In this document: positions 17,284-25,269 of the stretch, piece after piece | Position numbering within the stretch: position 1 is the first letter of the stretch | Layout of the letters: each line of letters begins with the position of its first letter | Source: Flavobacterium sp. MFBS3-15 | Lineage (GTDB): Bacteria; Bacteroidota; Bacteroidia; Flavobacteriales; Flavobacteriaceae | Length of the DNA stretch: 64,000 bases | Direction of reading: 5' to 3' | Assembly: GCF_026107645.2 (NCBI RefSeq) | Contig: NZ_JAPCHV010000001.1 | Location: 124,001 to 188,000 of the forward strand | Position numbers and translations under genes: made by a program | The notes under the pieces: model-generated | The model's database searches: none | What the model was told of the DNA's origin: nothing | What the model saw: only the letters and a program-made list of their open reading frames with translations

Positions 17284-17829
17284 TTATTGCTGAAAAGCTC
17301 CTTGATTTTCTTTTTTAATGATAGCACCAATGATTAGTGAATAGATCACTCCAAGGAACGTGTATAGTAATATGCTGATTGGTGCGGATACATAGGGGCT
17401 CATGAATGTTTTTGCCATTTTTAGGCCCATTTCCATTTGCTCCGACGTCATCTCAGGATTTTGCTTAACCATCGCCACCTTCATCTTTTCGAACATTTCA
17501 TCCTGGAATTCAGGGAGTACAATATTAAATATGATATAGAACAGACCGTATATAAGCCCACCCAGCGCCATGGTTCCTGCACCTGTTTTTACGCACTGTC
17601 CAAAGGAGATGTAGCCGCCATTAAGTTTTTTGTAGGCAATGCACGCCAGCAGGACAAACATAATAGGAAAAATGAGGAAATTCAGGGAATTGGTAAGAGC
17701 ACCTACCCATTGGTGTTCGGAAGGGTCAAGATCAAGGGCATACAAAATTACCAGTTCAAGAATCAAGGCAATGCCGAAAACAACACCGTAAGTAAGCATT
17801 GCTTTTGAGGGAGAGGTATTTTCTTTCAT
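17284..17829 (-). CDS. DUF4199 membrane protein
   Basis: 181 residues with four hydrophobic helices (about 10-30, 40-65, 80-105, 148-172) and the central stretch MAKTFMSPYVSAPISILLYT. This arrangement fits DUF4199, a Bacteroidetes membrane family of unknown function. It is the first gene of the minus-strand run ending with the ABC exporter, and its constant coupling to GT2 suggests a role with lipid-linked sugars. Confidence 0.8.
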   Translation of the reverse strand: MKENTSPSKAMLTYGVVFGIALILELVILYALDLDPSEHQWVGALTNSLNFLIFPIMFVLLACIAYKKLNGGYISFGQCVKTGAGTMALGGLIYGLFYIIFNIVLPEFQDEMFEKMKVAMVKQNPEMTSEQMEMGLKMAKTFMSPYVSAPISILLYTFLGVIYSLIIGAIIKKENQGAFQQ

Positions 17830-17923
17830 AATTTGGTTGTTTTAAGGTACAAATATACTAATTCCGACAGTATCAGTCGCAAAAAAATACGTTGCGTTAC
17901 ACTGAAAAAAAGAAGTATACCGC

Positions 17924-17953
17924 TTTGATTATTAAAAAATAGTTGTACTTTTG
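17924..17953 (+). promoter_or_regulatory. promoter of rpmE2
   Basis: TTTG (17924-17927), 18 bases, TACTTTTG (17946-17953): a full match to the Bacteroidetes sigma consensus. The start of transcription would be near 17959, leaving a leader of about 100 nt before rpmE2. Confidence 0.8.
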
Positions 17954-17958
17954 CGCTC

Positions 17959-18059
17959 TCAAATAAAAAGTGTTTAAACAAAAAGCTGTGAGCCGTTTAC
18001 ACCTTCCGCATCGGGAAGCTTCGGAACAGGCAGCAGCCAAACAATAAAAATTTATCAAG
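17959..18059 (+). promoter_or_regulatory. structured rpmE2 leader, possible autoregulatory site
   Basis: A leader of about 100 nt. CTTCC near 18003 can pair with GGAAG just downstream, or TTCCG with CGGAA further on, giving two mutually exclusive hairpins shortly before the start codon. Ribosomal-protein leaders often carry such binding sites for feedback control; I see the pairing potential only, and have no named family for it. Confidence 0.4.
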
Positions 18060-18311
18060 ATGAAAAAAGGTATTCACCCGGAAAATTACAGGCTGGTAGC
18101 ATTCAAAGACATGTCGAACGACGAAGTTTTTATCACAAAGTCTACAGCTGACACAAAAGAAACAATCATACACGAAGGAGTTGAATATCCGGTAGTGAAA
18201 ATGGAGATATCAAGGACTTCACACCCATTCTACACTGGTAAATCAAAACTTATCGATACTGCAGGACGTATCGACAAGTTCAAAAACAAATACGCCAAGT
18301 TCCAAAAGTAA
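18060..18311 (+). CDS. rpmE2: ribosomal protein L31, type B
   Basis: 83 residues, [20 protein letters not shown], ending in [16 protein letters not shown]. The zinc-binding cysteines of type A L31 are absent and the C-terminal extension is present, which defines type B. L31 bridges the large and small ribosomal subunits. A single-gene unit with its own promoter, leader and terminator. Confidence 0.97.
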   Translation: MKKGIHPENYRLVAFKDMSNDEVFITKSTADTKETIIHEGVEYPVVKMEISRTSHPFYTGKSKLIDTAGRIDKFKNKYAKFQK

Positions 18312-18332
18312 TCTTTGGACAACGCAATACAG

Positions 18333-18360
18333 AAGCCTTCCGGAAACGGAGGGCTTTTTT
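18333..18360 (+). terminator. rpmE2 terminator
   Basis: Stem AGCCTTCCG / CGGAGGGCT (one G-T pair) with a GAAA tetraloop (18343-18346), followed by six T. Lies 20 bases after the rpmE2 stop. Confidence 0.9.
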
Positions 18361-18363
18361 GTT

Positions 18364-18531
18364 ATTAGTTATAAAGTCGAAAGTTGTAAAGTCATAAAGT
18401 ATTGGGGCACACTCTTGAGCCATTCTTTACTATGCACTTTGAAACTTTTTAACTTTTGACTTTAGGACTTTACGACTTTGAAGCGACTTTACAACTTGAT
18501 AACTTTGCCACTTTGAAACTTTCGCCTATTT
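18364..18531. repeat. degenerate AAAGT / ACTTT inverted repeat cluster
   Basis: The gap between rpmE2 and the GlmU-like gene holds runs of AAAGTCGAAAGTTGTAAAGTC (split units of 7-11 bases) on one side and GACTTTACGACTTTGAAGCGA-type units on the other, so the two halves can pair. The second half also contains the promoter of the next gene. Looks like decayed short-unit repeats; no coding potential. Confidence 0.55.
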
Positions 18532-18534
18532 TCG
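18504..18534 (+). promoter_or_regulatory. promoter of the GlmU-like gene
   Basis: TTTG (18504-18507), 19 bases, TATTTTCG (18527-18534), one mismatch to TAnnTTTG. Transcription would start about 15 bases before the ATG at 18555. Confidence 0.55.
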
Positions 18535-18554
18535 TATCCTAAACCTGCAAACAA

Positions 18555-19733
18555 ATGAACTATATCCTTTTTGACGGCCCTGTACGCAACCAACTGTTGC
18601 CGTTTACCTTTACCAGGCCTGTGGCCGATATCCGTGTGGGCATACTTACCATCCGCGAAAAATGGGAGAAACACCTTGGCTACACGACCACAACGCTGAC
18701 CGAGGAATATCTTATGGATAAATTCCCGATGGTAGAGATGGAGGAAAATGTGATGATCAACGCTTCGTTCCTGCCCAATGAAGTGCTGTCTGAAATGGTA
18801 TCGGCACTCGAAGCCAACCAGGCCATTTTCTGTGGGGAGGATGTAATAGCTTTTTATACTAAAGACACCCAGGACGAGGTCGATTTTGATACCTATGAGA
18901 TCATAGAATATACTGAAAGCTGCCTGCGGATCGAAAACCCGTGGGACATTTTCGCAAAAAACGATGCCGCCATCCGTGAAGATTTTGAGCTGCTTACCGA
19001 AGGCCGCACTTCGCAGCCCATACCGTCAAGCGTAAACACCATAGCGCCCGAAAACATATTCATAGAGGAAGGTGCCAAACTGGAATTTGTTACCCTTAAC
19101 GCTTCTACAGGCCCTATCTATATCGGGAAAAACTCTGAGATCATGGAGAATTCCGTTATCCGCGGGCCTTTTGCACTTTGCGAGGAGGCGCAGGTAAAGC
19201 TGGCGACCAAAGTGTACGGCGCTACGACCGTAGGCCCGCACAGCAGGATAGGCGGGGAGGTAAGCAATTCGGTACTGTTCGGTTATTCCAATAAAGGGCA
19301 TGACGGCTTCCTTGGCAACTCAGTGCTGGGCGAATGGTGCAACCTTGGCGCCGATACCAACAACTCCAACTTGAAGAACAACTACGAAGAAGTAAAGCTG
19401 TGGAACTATGAAAAGGGTGGCTTCGTGAAAACCGGCCTGCAATTTTGCGGACTTATGATGGGCGACCATAGCAAGAGCGGTATCAATACCATGTTCAATA
19501 CCGGGACAGTGGTAGGGGTGAGCGCCAACATTTTCGGTAGCGGCTTCCCGCGCAATTTTGTGCCGAGCTTCTCCTGGGGCGGCGCTTCGGGCTTTAGCAC
19601 CTATATAACCAAAAAAGCTTTTGAAACCGCAAAAATCGTAATGTCACGCCGCCACGTGGAATTCACCGAACAGGATGCTGCCATACTGGAGCACGTATTC
19701 GAGGAGACCAAAAAATGGAGGAAGGACGATTAA
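18555..19733 (+). CDS. GlmU-like putative sugar nucleotidyltransferase
   Basis: 392 residues. The N-terminus (FDGPVRNQLLPFTFTRPVAD) is a reduced nucleotidyltransferase-like part lacking the usual GGxGTRL loop. From about residue 165 on, hexapeptide repeats of a left-handed beta helix are visible (IYIGKNSEIMENSVIRGP and similar), ending near residue 345. This combination is the Bacteroidetes 'GlmU family protein'. Because the canonical nucleotide loop is missing, true uridylyltransferase activity is doubtful; an acyltransferase-like or regulatory role is possible. Confidence 0.8.
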   Translation: MNYILFDGPVRNQLLPFTFTRPVADIRVGILTIREKWEKHLGYTTTTLTEEYLMDKFPMVEMEENVMINASFLPNEVLSEMVSALEANQAIFCGEDVIAFYTKDTQDEVDFDTYEIIEYTESCLRIENPWDIFAKNDAAIREDFELLTEGRTSQPIPSSVNTIAPENIFIEEGAKLEFVTLNASTGPIYIGKNSEIMENSVIRGPFALCEEAQVKLATKVYGATTVGPHSRIGGEVSNSVLFGYSNKGHDGFLGNSVLGEWCNLGADTNNSNLKNNYEEVKLWNYEKGGFVKTGLQFCGLMMGDHSKSGINTMFNTGTVVGVSANIFGSGFPRNFVPSFSWGGASGFSTYITKKAFETAKIVMSRRHVEFTEQDAAILEHVFEETKKWRKDD

Positions 19734-19766
19734 TGTACCAATTGTTTAAATTTTTTAATGTAGCAA

Positions 19767-20378
19767 TTGGCAAATCGTAAAAGAAAATCAGGGTCGGGAG
19801 GATTAGTGGCGTCACTATTCCTACTGGCTTTTGCAGTATATTTTGCTTTTTTCAGGAATGCGCCCACACCGGCACCACATCCGGAGCGGGTGCCCGCATC
19901 GGTACCTGAAAAAGCGCCCAAAGCCAAAAAGGCAAAAAAGAAAGCCCCTGCGCGTTACCTTACTGTCTTTGAAGGGAAAGTCACAGGCATTAAGGACGGC
20001 GATACCTTCGAAATATTATACGACAGCATTCCGGAACGTGTACGCCTTGCGGAAATCGACTGCCCTGAGAAATCGCAGGCATTCGGCAAAAATGCACGGC
20101 AGTATGCCTCCGACCTGTGTTTCGGGAAAACCGTTACTGTTACTTCCGACGGCAAACGTGACCGATATGGCAGGGTTGTAGGAACTATAACCACACAGGA
20201 GGGTATCAATGTAAATGAGGAGCTTGTGAAGGCGGGATTGGCCTGGCATTACAAACAGTACTCAAAAAGCAAAACCCTCGATGGCATTGAACAACAGGCC
20301 AGGGATAAAAAACTAGGCCTTTGGGCTGATAAAAATCCCGTTGCACCCTGGGAGTGGAGGAAAGCCAGGAGAAAGTAG
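19767..20378 (+). CDS. membrane-anchored thermonuclease-like (SNase) protein
   Basis: 203 residues from a TTG at 19767; an ATG at 19758 is followed by an in-frame stop. A GTG at 19806, with GGAGG just before it, is an alternative start that would remove 13 residues. One hydrophobic segment (about 14-29), a Pro/Lys/Ala-rich linker (30-62), then the staphylococcal nuclease fold: KDGDTFEI, RVRLAEIDCPE with the catalytic Arg, and RDRYGRVVG. It should cut DNA or RNA outside the cytoplasmic membrane in a Ca-dependent way. Single gene. Confidence 0.88.
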   Translation: MANRKRKSGSGGLVASLFLLAFAVYFAFFRNAPTPAPHPERVPASVPEKAPKAKKAKKKAPARYLTVFEGKVTGIKDGDTFEILYDSIPERVRLAEIDCPEKSQAFGKNARQYASDLCFGKTVTVTSDGKRDRYGRVVGTITTQEGINVNEELVKAGLAWHYKQYSKSKTLDGIEQQARDKKLGLWADKNPVAPWEWRKARRK

Positions 20379-20424
20379 GCAGTCACGGTATTCAGTCTCA
20401 GTCGATACTTTTCATTCTATCCAA

Positions 20425-20495
20425 GTAGAGCCGTTGCACTGCAACGGCTACTATAATTTTCATATGCGTCAGACGTAGCAATGCTACGTCTCTAC
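20425..20495. repeat. REP doublet
   Basis: Forward copy at 20425-20451 (GTAGAGCCGTTGCACTGCAA, continuing CGGCTAC) and inverted variant at 20471-20495 (core ACGTAGCAATGCTACGT). The second copy overlaps the 3' end of the DUF6526 gene and supplies its stop codon. Confidence 0.85.
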
Positions 20496-20852
20496 CCGGG
20501 ATGTAAGCGCCTCCAGCTCTTCATCAGGGGCAAACCTCAGCGCAAACAATTGTCCTTCAGAAAGTTTTTCTTCTAAAGGTTCCAGCCGCCTGCCGGTGAC
20601 CACAAAGTAGCGGTAGCGCATTTCCCCAATGACAATGCGGTTCTGTAAGGTGAGTGCATAGTGCTGGCGCAGCATGAACGCTACCCATATTACTACAGCA
20701 GACAATCCCGCAAGAAACAGCCACAGCTGCCGTCCAGCTTCATCATTATAGGCACTATAAGCCGTAAATGACAGCATTCCAAGCATTAGCGGATAAAATA
20801 TAAAATGGTGTGGCGGGTACCAACGGATGTGGTTTTTATAGGATTGTGACAT
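20484..20852 (-). pseudogene. DUF6526 membrane protein, C-terminally truncated by a REP
   Basis: 122 residues: SYKNHIRWYPPHHFIFYP at the N-terminus, two transmembrane helices (about 18-32 and 43-62), then FALRFAPDEELEALTSR. As I recall this family, members continue for about 25 more residues ending in a segment like NLS..IKKAIKNW..D..RV. Here the frame runs into an inverted REP: the last codons GTA GAG ACG TAG are REP bases. The gene may still be expressed as a short protein. A tail-like fragment lies at 42341-42442. Function of the family is unknown. Confidence 0.65.
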
Positions 20853-20882
20853 TAGAATTGTTTTTTATAATATTGAAAATGA

Positions 20883-21443
20883 TTAACTTATCCTTTTACC
20901 CTCTTTGCTTGCATTCAGCAGTCTTTCAAAGCGCGAGCGCTGCGTTTTTTCCTGTTTGGCCGAAACAATCAGGTGAATGACGGCTTTCCTGTAAGAGGGC
21001 GCTTGCTTCATGAAGAACTCCCATGCGCCTTTTTCGGCCCTGAATTCCTTCTCCATGGCAGCAGATAATTTTGCATTCTCCTTACGCTCGTGGGAATAGA
21101 CTCTCGATTTACTCTCTGTACGTTTTTCAAAGGCAGCTAGGCCCGCAGGTTGTACAATGCCCTGCTTTTGCAGCTCCGCCATCTTGTTGATATTCACAGC
21201 GCTCCAAATGCTCGTTGGTTTGCGGGGCGTAAACCGTATGGTATAGCTCTCCGTACCCAGCGATTTGCGCACACCGTCGATCCAGCCGTAGCAAAGCGCC
21301 TGGTCTACCGACTCCGGCCAGGTCATGCTCGGCTTGCCCGAATTGGTTTTGTAGAAGCCAACCAGAAGTTCGGTTTCCTTTGCATGATTTTTGTCAAGCC
21401 AGGCTCTAAAATCATCCTGTTTAGGGAAAAAATGAGGTTCCAT
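20883..21443 (-). CDS. YdeI/OmpD-associated family protein
   Basis: 186 residues with the family pattern: FRAWLDKNHAKETELLVGFY near the N-terminus, TWPESVDQALCYGWIDGVRK (about 40-60), RFTPRKPTSIWSAVN (about 70-84), and a C-terminal AYRKAVIHLIVSAKQEKTQ-like helix. Cytosolic, no signal peptide. The family is named from association studies in enterobacteria and its biochemical role is unclear. Single gene. Confidence 0.85.
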   Translation of the reverse strand: MEPHFFPKQDDFRAWLDKNHAKETELLVGFYKTNSGKPSMTWPESVDQALCYGWIDGVRKSLGTESYTIRFTPRKPTSIWSAVNINKMAELQKQGIVQPAGLAAFEKRTESKSRVYSHERKENAKLSAAMEKEFRAEKGAWEFFMKQAPSYRKAVIHLIVSAKQEKTQRSRFERLLNASKEGKRIS

Positions 21444-21495
21444 AGTATGAATTTAGGGTATACAAGATAGGAATTTACAGGATATGCGACAGGAA

Positions 21496-22185
21496 TTATG
21501 AGTGCAGTAATGCAACAACCTGGGTGATGCTCTCCATCTCCCTGAAATTTTCATGCTCTATGGTATGGTCTATCTGCTCATGCGCCCAGGTGGTGTGGAA
21601 CGGAATGTGGCATGCATGTCCCCCAATCTGCAGTACAGGCAGCACATCCGATTTGAGCGAGTTCCCTATCATCATGAACTCCGCCGGCTCTATCTCAAGC
21701 CGCCGCAGCATCTTGGCATAATCAACCTGCTGTTTGTCAGACATCACTTCAATGTGGTGAAAGTAATGCCCCAGGCCCGACTCGTGCAGCTTTTTGTGCT
21801 GGTCCTTCAGGTCGCCCTTGGTGGCAACAACCAGCTTGTATCTGCCATGCAGCGCCTTGAGGGTTTCCTCAACACCATCGATAAGCTCAATGGGCTTGTC
21901 GAGCATTTCCTTGCCAAATTCGAGTATCTTCTCAATGGCTTCGACGCTTACTGTCTTTTCGGAAATTTGCAGTGCCGCCTCGATCATGCTCAGGATGTAG
22001 GCCTTTATGCCGTATCCGTAAATACCGAGGTTGGCGATCTCAACCTTAAATAGCTCCTTGGCCACACTGTGTGCCGGAAGATAAGGCTCCATCAGTTGGT
22101 AGAATTTCTTTTCGGTTTCCTGGAAAAACGGCTCGTTTACCCACAGGGTATCGTCGGCGTCAAAAGCAATGACTTTAATCTTCAT
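21496..22185 (-). CDS. HAD family hydrolase
   Basis: 229 residues. Motif I FDADDTLW (nucleophile D9, acid/base D11), a helical cap (about 20-95), motif II threonine in VVATKGD, and motif IV MMIGNSLKSDV. The DADDTLW variant of the nucleophile motif is common in a subgroup of Bacteroidetes phosphatases. Substrate unknown; cytosolic. Not linked to a neighbour by overlap. Confidence 0.87.
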   Translation of the reverse strand: MKIKVIAFDADDTLWVNEPFFQETEKKFYQLMEPYLPAHSVAKELFKVEIANLGIYGYGIKAYILSMIEAALQISEKTVSVEAIEKILEFGKEMLDKPIELIDGVEETLKALHGRYKLVVATKGDLKDQHKKLHESGLGHYFHHIEVMSDKQQVDYAKMLRRLEIEPAEFMMIGNSLKSDVLPVLQIGGHACHIPFHTTWAHEQIDHTIEHENFREMESITQVVALLHS

Positions 22186-22265
22186 ACTGTAAGTTTGTTC
22201 AAAAATACGGGTAATATACTATCCCGCCCTGCGGAATAGTGATTCATTTGGTAAACAGGGAATTT

Positions 22266-22637
22266 TCAGGATACTACCTGTGTAGCATGCGCCGCTATCA
22301 CCTGCATGCCATCGCCGGCTTGTTTCCATACACGGGTAAACCTGAAAAAACCTACCTCTGTGTTGCCAAAAACCGACCCGCTTATCTCCAGCAGCACCGA
22401 TACCACAGCGGTATCGCCCATGATCTTTATAACCTGCTCGCCGGCATTGATCTCAAAAATTTCCACATTGCCCGAACGATGCGCATCGAGGTCGTCGAAC
22501 TTAGTGAACACCTGGCCGGTGTGCCCTGTAAAAATCAAATCTTCGGCAAGCAGTGCATCCAGCATAAGAATATTACTTTCTTTCATCGCGGTAATAAGAC
22601 GCGTTTCAAAAACGGCAACCTGTTCGTGTGTCAACAT
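22266..22637 (-). CDS. NTF2-like / DUF4440 protein
   Basis: 123 residues with the NTF2-like cone fold pattern: a long N-terminal helix, MLDALLAEDLIFTGHTGQVF, then alternating strands with the HxxR-like segment DAHRSGNVEI and a final strand QVIAAHATQVV. Cytosolic. Such proteins bind small molecules or act as simple enzymes; no catalytic assignment is possible. It follows the glycolipid-binding-like gene after 2 bases, so they share a transcript. Confidence 0.75.
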   Translation of the reverse strand: MLTHEQVAVFETRLITAMKESNILMLDALLAEDLIFTGHTGQVFTKFDDLDAHRSGNVEIFEINAGEQVIKIMGDTAVVSVLLEISGSVFGNTEVGFFRFTRVWKQAGDGMQVIAAHATQVVS

Positions 22638-22639
22638 GA

Positions 22640-23200
22640 TTATCTTGGTTTTAGCATTTTAAAAAGATTAGGGTACTCTGTTACAAAGCCATCTGCATCA
22701 ACGGCTATATCTGCTGTAAAACTGCCCCCGCCGTTTTCGAACCGATAGACATTTCCGGGCATCCGGGTATATTTCTGGCGGTCCTTTCGAATAACGTCTT
22801 CAAGGATGTCAAAATAGGCCAGGTCAAATTCGGCACTGTCGCCCTCACTAAGGTGCAGGGCATTGATGGGAAGCGAATTCGTAAGCGGGGTGAGTGAAAT
22901 ATCCAAAAAAAGGCAGCCCTGCAGTTCGGGGTATGCCTTGCCGGAATTGTCTGTCCAGTTGCCTGAACCGTCCCGTTGCAAATGCCGGGAATGCTGGTGG
23001 TCGCTTACATGAAAATCAACCTCAATGCGCACCGCCTCCCATTCGTTGGTAAGATGCAGCACATATTCTGCGTAAACAGCCTTATGCGCCGCCCAGCCCT
23101 CAATTTCGGATCGGATAACGATTTCTTCCCCAAGGAAATTGACCGAACAATGCTCCTCGGTATCATTGGCAAGCCCTTCCCAGACGATTGATTTTTGCAT
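22640..23200 (-). CDS. putative glycolipid-binding protein (DUF1089)
   Basis: 186 residues, starting QKSIVWEGLANDTEEHCSV and ending with ENGGGSFTADIAVDADGFVTEYP, both typical of the putative glycolipid-binding family PF06475. No signal peptide. The name comes from limited structural evidence in homologues; the role is not established. First gene of a two-gene unit with the NTF2-like protein. Confidence 0.8.
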   Translation of the reverse strand: MQKSIVWEGLANDTEEHCSVNFLGEEIVIRSEIEGWAAHKAVYAEYVLHLTNEWEAVRIEVDFHVSDHQHSRHLQRDGSGNWTDNSGKAYPELQGCLFLDISLTPLTNSLPINALHLSEGDSAEFDLAYFDILEDVIRKDRQKYTRMPGNVYRFENGGGSFTADIAVDADGFVTEYPNLFKMLKPR

Positions 23201-23361
23201 GGCTGATTTTTACTGCAATGTAGTAAATAAGAGTTTAAAATAAGTTTAACACCCTGTATTAAATATATACTAAATATGCCTGGGCGGGCTGGGTGATTTG
23301 TAACTTAGGCATACTTATTGGCTTTTGGAAAAAAAAGAGTAATAACCTAAATGCCTTTATT

Positions 23362-23856
23362 ATGAAAACGATGAAATTTTTACTGCCGGTAATAGCGTTT
23401 ATTACCTGCACACTATCACAGGCCCAGGTAAACATTAATGTAAATCTTGGCGCTCCGCCCGCCTGGGGCCCTGCGGGATATACCGAGGTGCGTTATTATT
23501 ACCTGCCAGACATTTATACATATTATGACGTTGGTACACGCGAATACATCTACACACGCAACGGTGCGTGGGTACGCACCACCACCCTGCCTGTGGCCTA
23601 CCGCCATTATGACCTGTATCGGGGGCACAAGGTAGTACTCACCGATTATCGCGGCACAACACCATACGTATACTACAAGACCCATAAAGTGAAATATCCG
23701 AAAGGATATAAAGCCGGGCCGCAAAAAACCATTGGCCTGCCACCGGGACAGGCGAAAAAGGCTGTCGTTGTGCATACACCTTCAGGGCACAAAGTAGTGG
23801 CGAAGGGTAAAGGCCACGGCAACGGAAAAGCCAAAGGAAAAGGGAAAAAACACTGA
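23362..23856 (+). CDS. secreted basic protein, Tyr-rich with Lys/Gly tail
   Basis: 164 residues from the ATG at 23362, which begins a signal peptide (MKTMKFLLPVIAFITCTLSQA). The middle is rich in tyrosine (EVRYYYLPDIYTYYDV) and resembles the small periplasmic YXWGXW-type or DUF-like proteins without matching one I can name. The C-terminal 30 residues are almost only Lys, Gly, His and Ala (GKGHGNGKAKGKGKK), a strongly basic tail that could bind polyanions such as LPS or DNA. An upstream start at 23293 gives no signal peptide. Confidence 0.65.
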   Translation: MKTMKFLLPVIAFITCTLSQAQVNINVNLGAPPAWGPAGYTEVRYYYLPDIYTYYDVGTREYIYTRNGAWVRTTTLPVAYRHYDLYRGHKVVLTDYRGTTPYVYYKTHKVKYPKGYKAGPQKTIGLPPGQAKKAVVVHTPSGHKVVAKGKGHGNGKAKGKGKKH

Positions 23857-23902
23857 TTGAAGGGGCATCGCTTATGTGGTGCCCTTTTTTCATCCCCGTG
23901 CT

Positions 23903-24922
23903 TTATTTCTTAAGCCATCTTATTGCAGCCATTACTGCGCTGTCTATTTGCAGATCGTTATAAGCCTCGACACCGGTTATCGTTTCATGGGGCGTTACAA
24001 ATTCCGGCAGCGGTTTTTTGTTGCTGTCGCCAATATGATGCGTAGAAATGAGGAAGTAAGTCTGGTTGTTATTGAAAGTAAAGCTGAGGGTAGAGTTGGC
24101 AAAGCCGCCGGTATCCTGCCCAAAGAGCCTGGTATTTTTCCGCTGCCTGAAATTGGAGGCCACACCCTCTCCCGAACTGGCCGTACCGGGGCCTATAAGT
24201 ACCGCAACTTTGGCATCCTTTAATGAAGGCATTTTATTTTTAATGAAAGCCTGGGTAACACCCTCCATTTGGAATTCACCATCAGCAATTCCGGAAAGTC
24301 CTGCGGCGTTACCGTCACGGTCAATATAACAGCTCATTATGCCATCGGGGAAAAACATGGCCAGCCCTGCCATCATGGGGCGTATGTTGCCACCCTCATT
24401 GCACCGCAGGTCAATGATCCATCCTTCCGGATTATTTTTTGCCATACCGGCGATGATGCCGTACAATCGGTTGGCATGATCCTCAATTTCTTCCTGTTTA
24501 TTTACAGGCATGGCGGGTATGCTGACATAGGCCATGCCGCCGATCATGCGGTGAACGATACGCCAGCCGCGCAGCTGATTGGCTTTAAGGGAATCGGAAT
24601 ACCGTGCCAGCAGGTCGGTGTGTGGTATCTGGAATTTTTTGTTGCCGCTGTAATAGGCAGCATGCTTGTCGCCTGTCGCTTCAAAGGCCACAATCAGCGC
24701 ATCAAAGGCATCTTCGGTAGTCCTGCTTCCGGCAGCCCTGGCATACACGTCCGCTTCCACCTTTTTCCAGTCGACCTTTTTGCCATACAGCGAATTTTGT
24801 TTCAGGATGGTGAGGGAACTGTCGATATGCACGCGTACGGAATCAGGCAGCTTTGATGTTTGGGCTGTGCATGCAAAACATAACATTCCGGCAAAAAACA
24901 ATAGTAAGAAGCGGCTGAGCAT
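23903..24922 (-). CDS. S41 family peptidase, secreted
   Basis: 339 residues from the ATG at 24922; a TTG at 24940 would add six residues before the signal peptide (MLSRFLLLFFAGMLCFACTA). The tail-specific protease fold is shown by WIIDLRCNEGGNIRPMMAGL (substrate and fold motif) and GPGTASSGEGVASNF, whose serine is the likely nucleophile. No PDZ domain is evident, so this is the short S41 form. Probably acts in the periplasm. Single gene on the minus strand. Confidence 0.85.
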   Translation of the reverse strand: MLSRFLLLFFAGMLCFACTAQTSKLPDSVRVHIDSSLTILKQNSLYGKKVDWKKVEADVYARAAGSRTTEDAFDALIVAFEATGDKHAAYYSGNKKFQIPHTDLLARYSDSLKANQLRGWRIVHRMIGGMAYVSIPAMPVNKQEEIEDHANRLYGIIAGMAKNNPEGWIIDLRCNEGGNIRPMMAGLAMFFPDGIMSCYIDRDGNAAGLSGIADGEFQMEGVTQAFIKNKMPSLKDAKVAVLIGPGTASSGEGVASNFRQRKNTRLFGQDTGGFANSTLSFTFNNNQTYFLISTHHIGDSNKKPLPEFVTPHETITGVEAYNDLQIDSAVMAAIRWLKK

Positions 24923-24963
24923 GGTGTGGTTTTTTAACAAATATAAATAACTGCCTGATTTAA

Positions 24964-24998
24964 AAAAAGAAACCGCACAATTACAAAATTATGCGGTT
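24964..24998 (-). terminator. terminator reading from the M48 gene
   Basis: AACCGCA (24971-24977) and TGCGGTT (24992-24998), with AATT/AATT pairing inside, followed on the minus strand by TTTCTTTTTTTA. It is about 270 bases downstream of the M48 gene, beyond the repeat cluster. Confidence 0.6.
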
Positions 24999-25063
24999 CG
25001 GATATTTTCGTGAATCCTTGTACTTGAGAAATATAGAAAGCCAAAAAATATTTGAGAACCGAA

Positions 25064-25222
25064 ATTAATTCCCTAACGGGAAAACTAATCATCATATACT
25101 GATTCCGGTTCTACCGAAATTTAATCCCTCCGGGATAATTGATATACCATTATTTCCCGTTAGGGAATGTATTTTGGTAGCAAAGTTTGCCCGCCACACA
25201 TTATTTTCCCGTAGGGAATTAA
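25064..25222. repeat. four copies of a TTCCC...GGGAA palindrome
   Basis: Copies at 25064-25089 (core TTCCCTAACGGGAA), 25118-25140 (TCCCTCCGGGA), 25152-25168 (TTCCCGTTAGGGAA) and 25204-25222 (TTCCCGTAGGGAA), each with A/T flanks. They fill the roughly 330-base gap 24941-25269 together with the terminator hairpin; no coding potential is seen there. A second palindromic repeat family, different from the TTGCA REPs. Confidence 0.8.
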
Positions 25223-25269
25223 TTTTTGGAGATATACCTTTAAGGATAGCTTTTGGGAGGGGCCTTGCC

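Noticed and set aside
24941..25269. Possible small RNA in the repeat-rich gap
   Set aside because: Only palindromic repeats and one terminator hairpin are visible; no promoter consensus.
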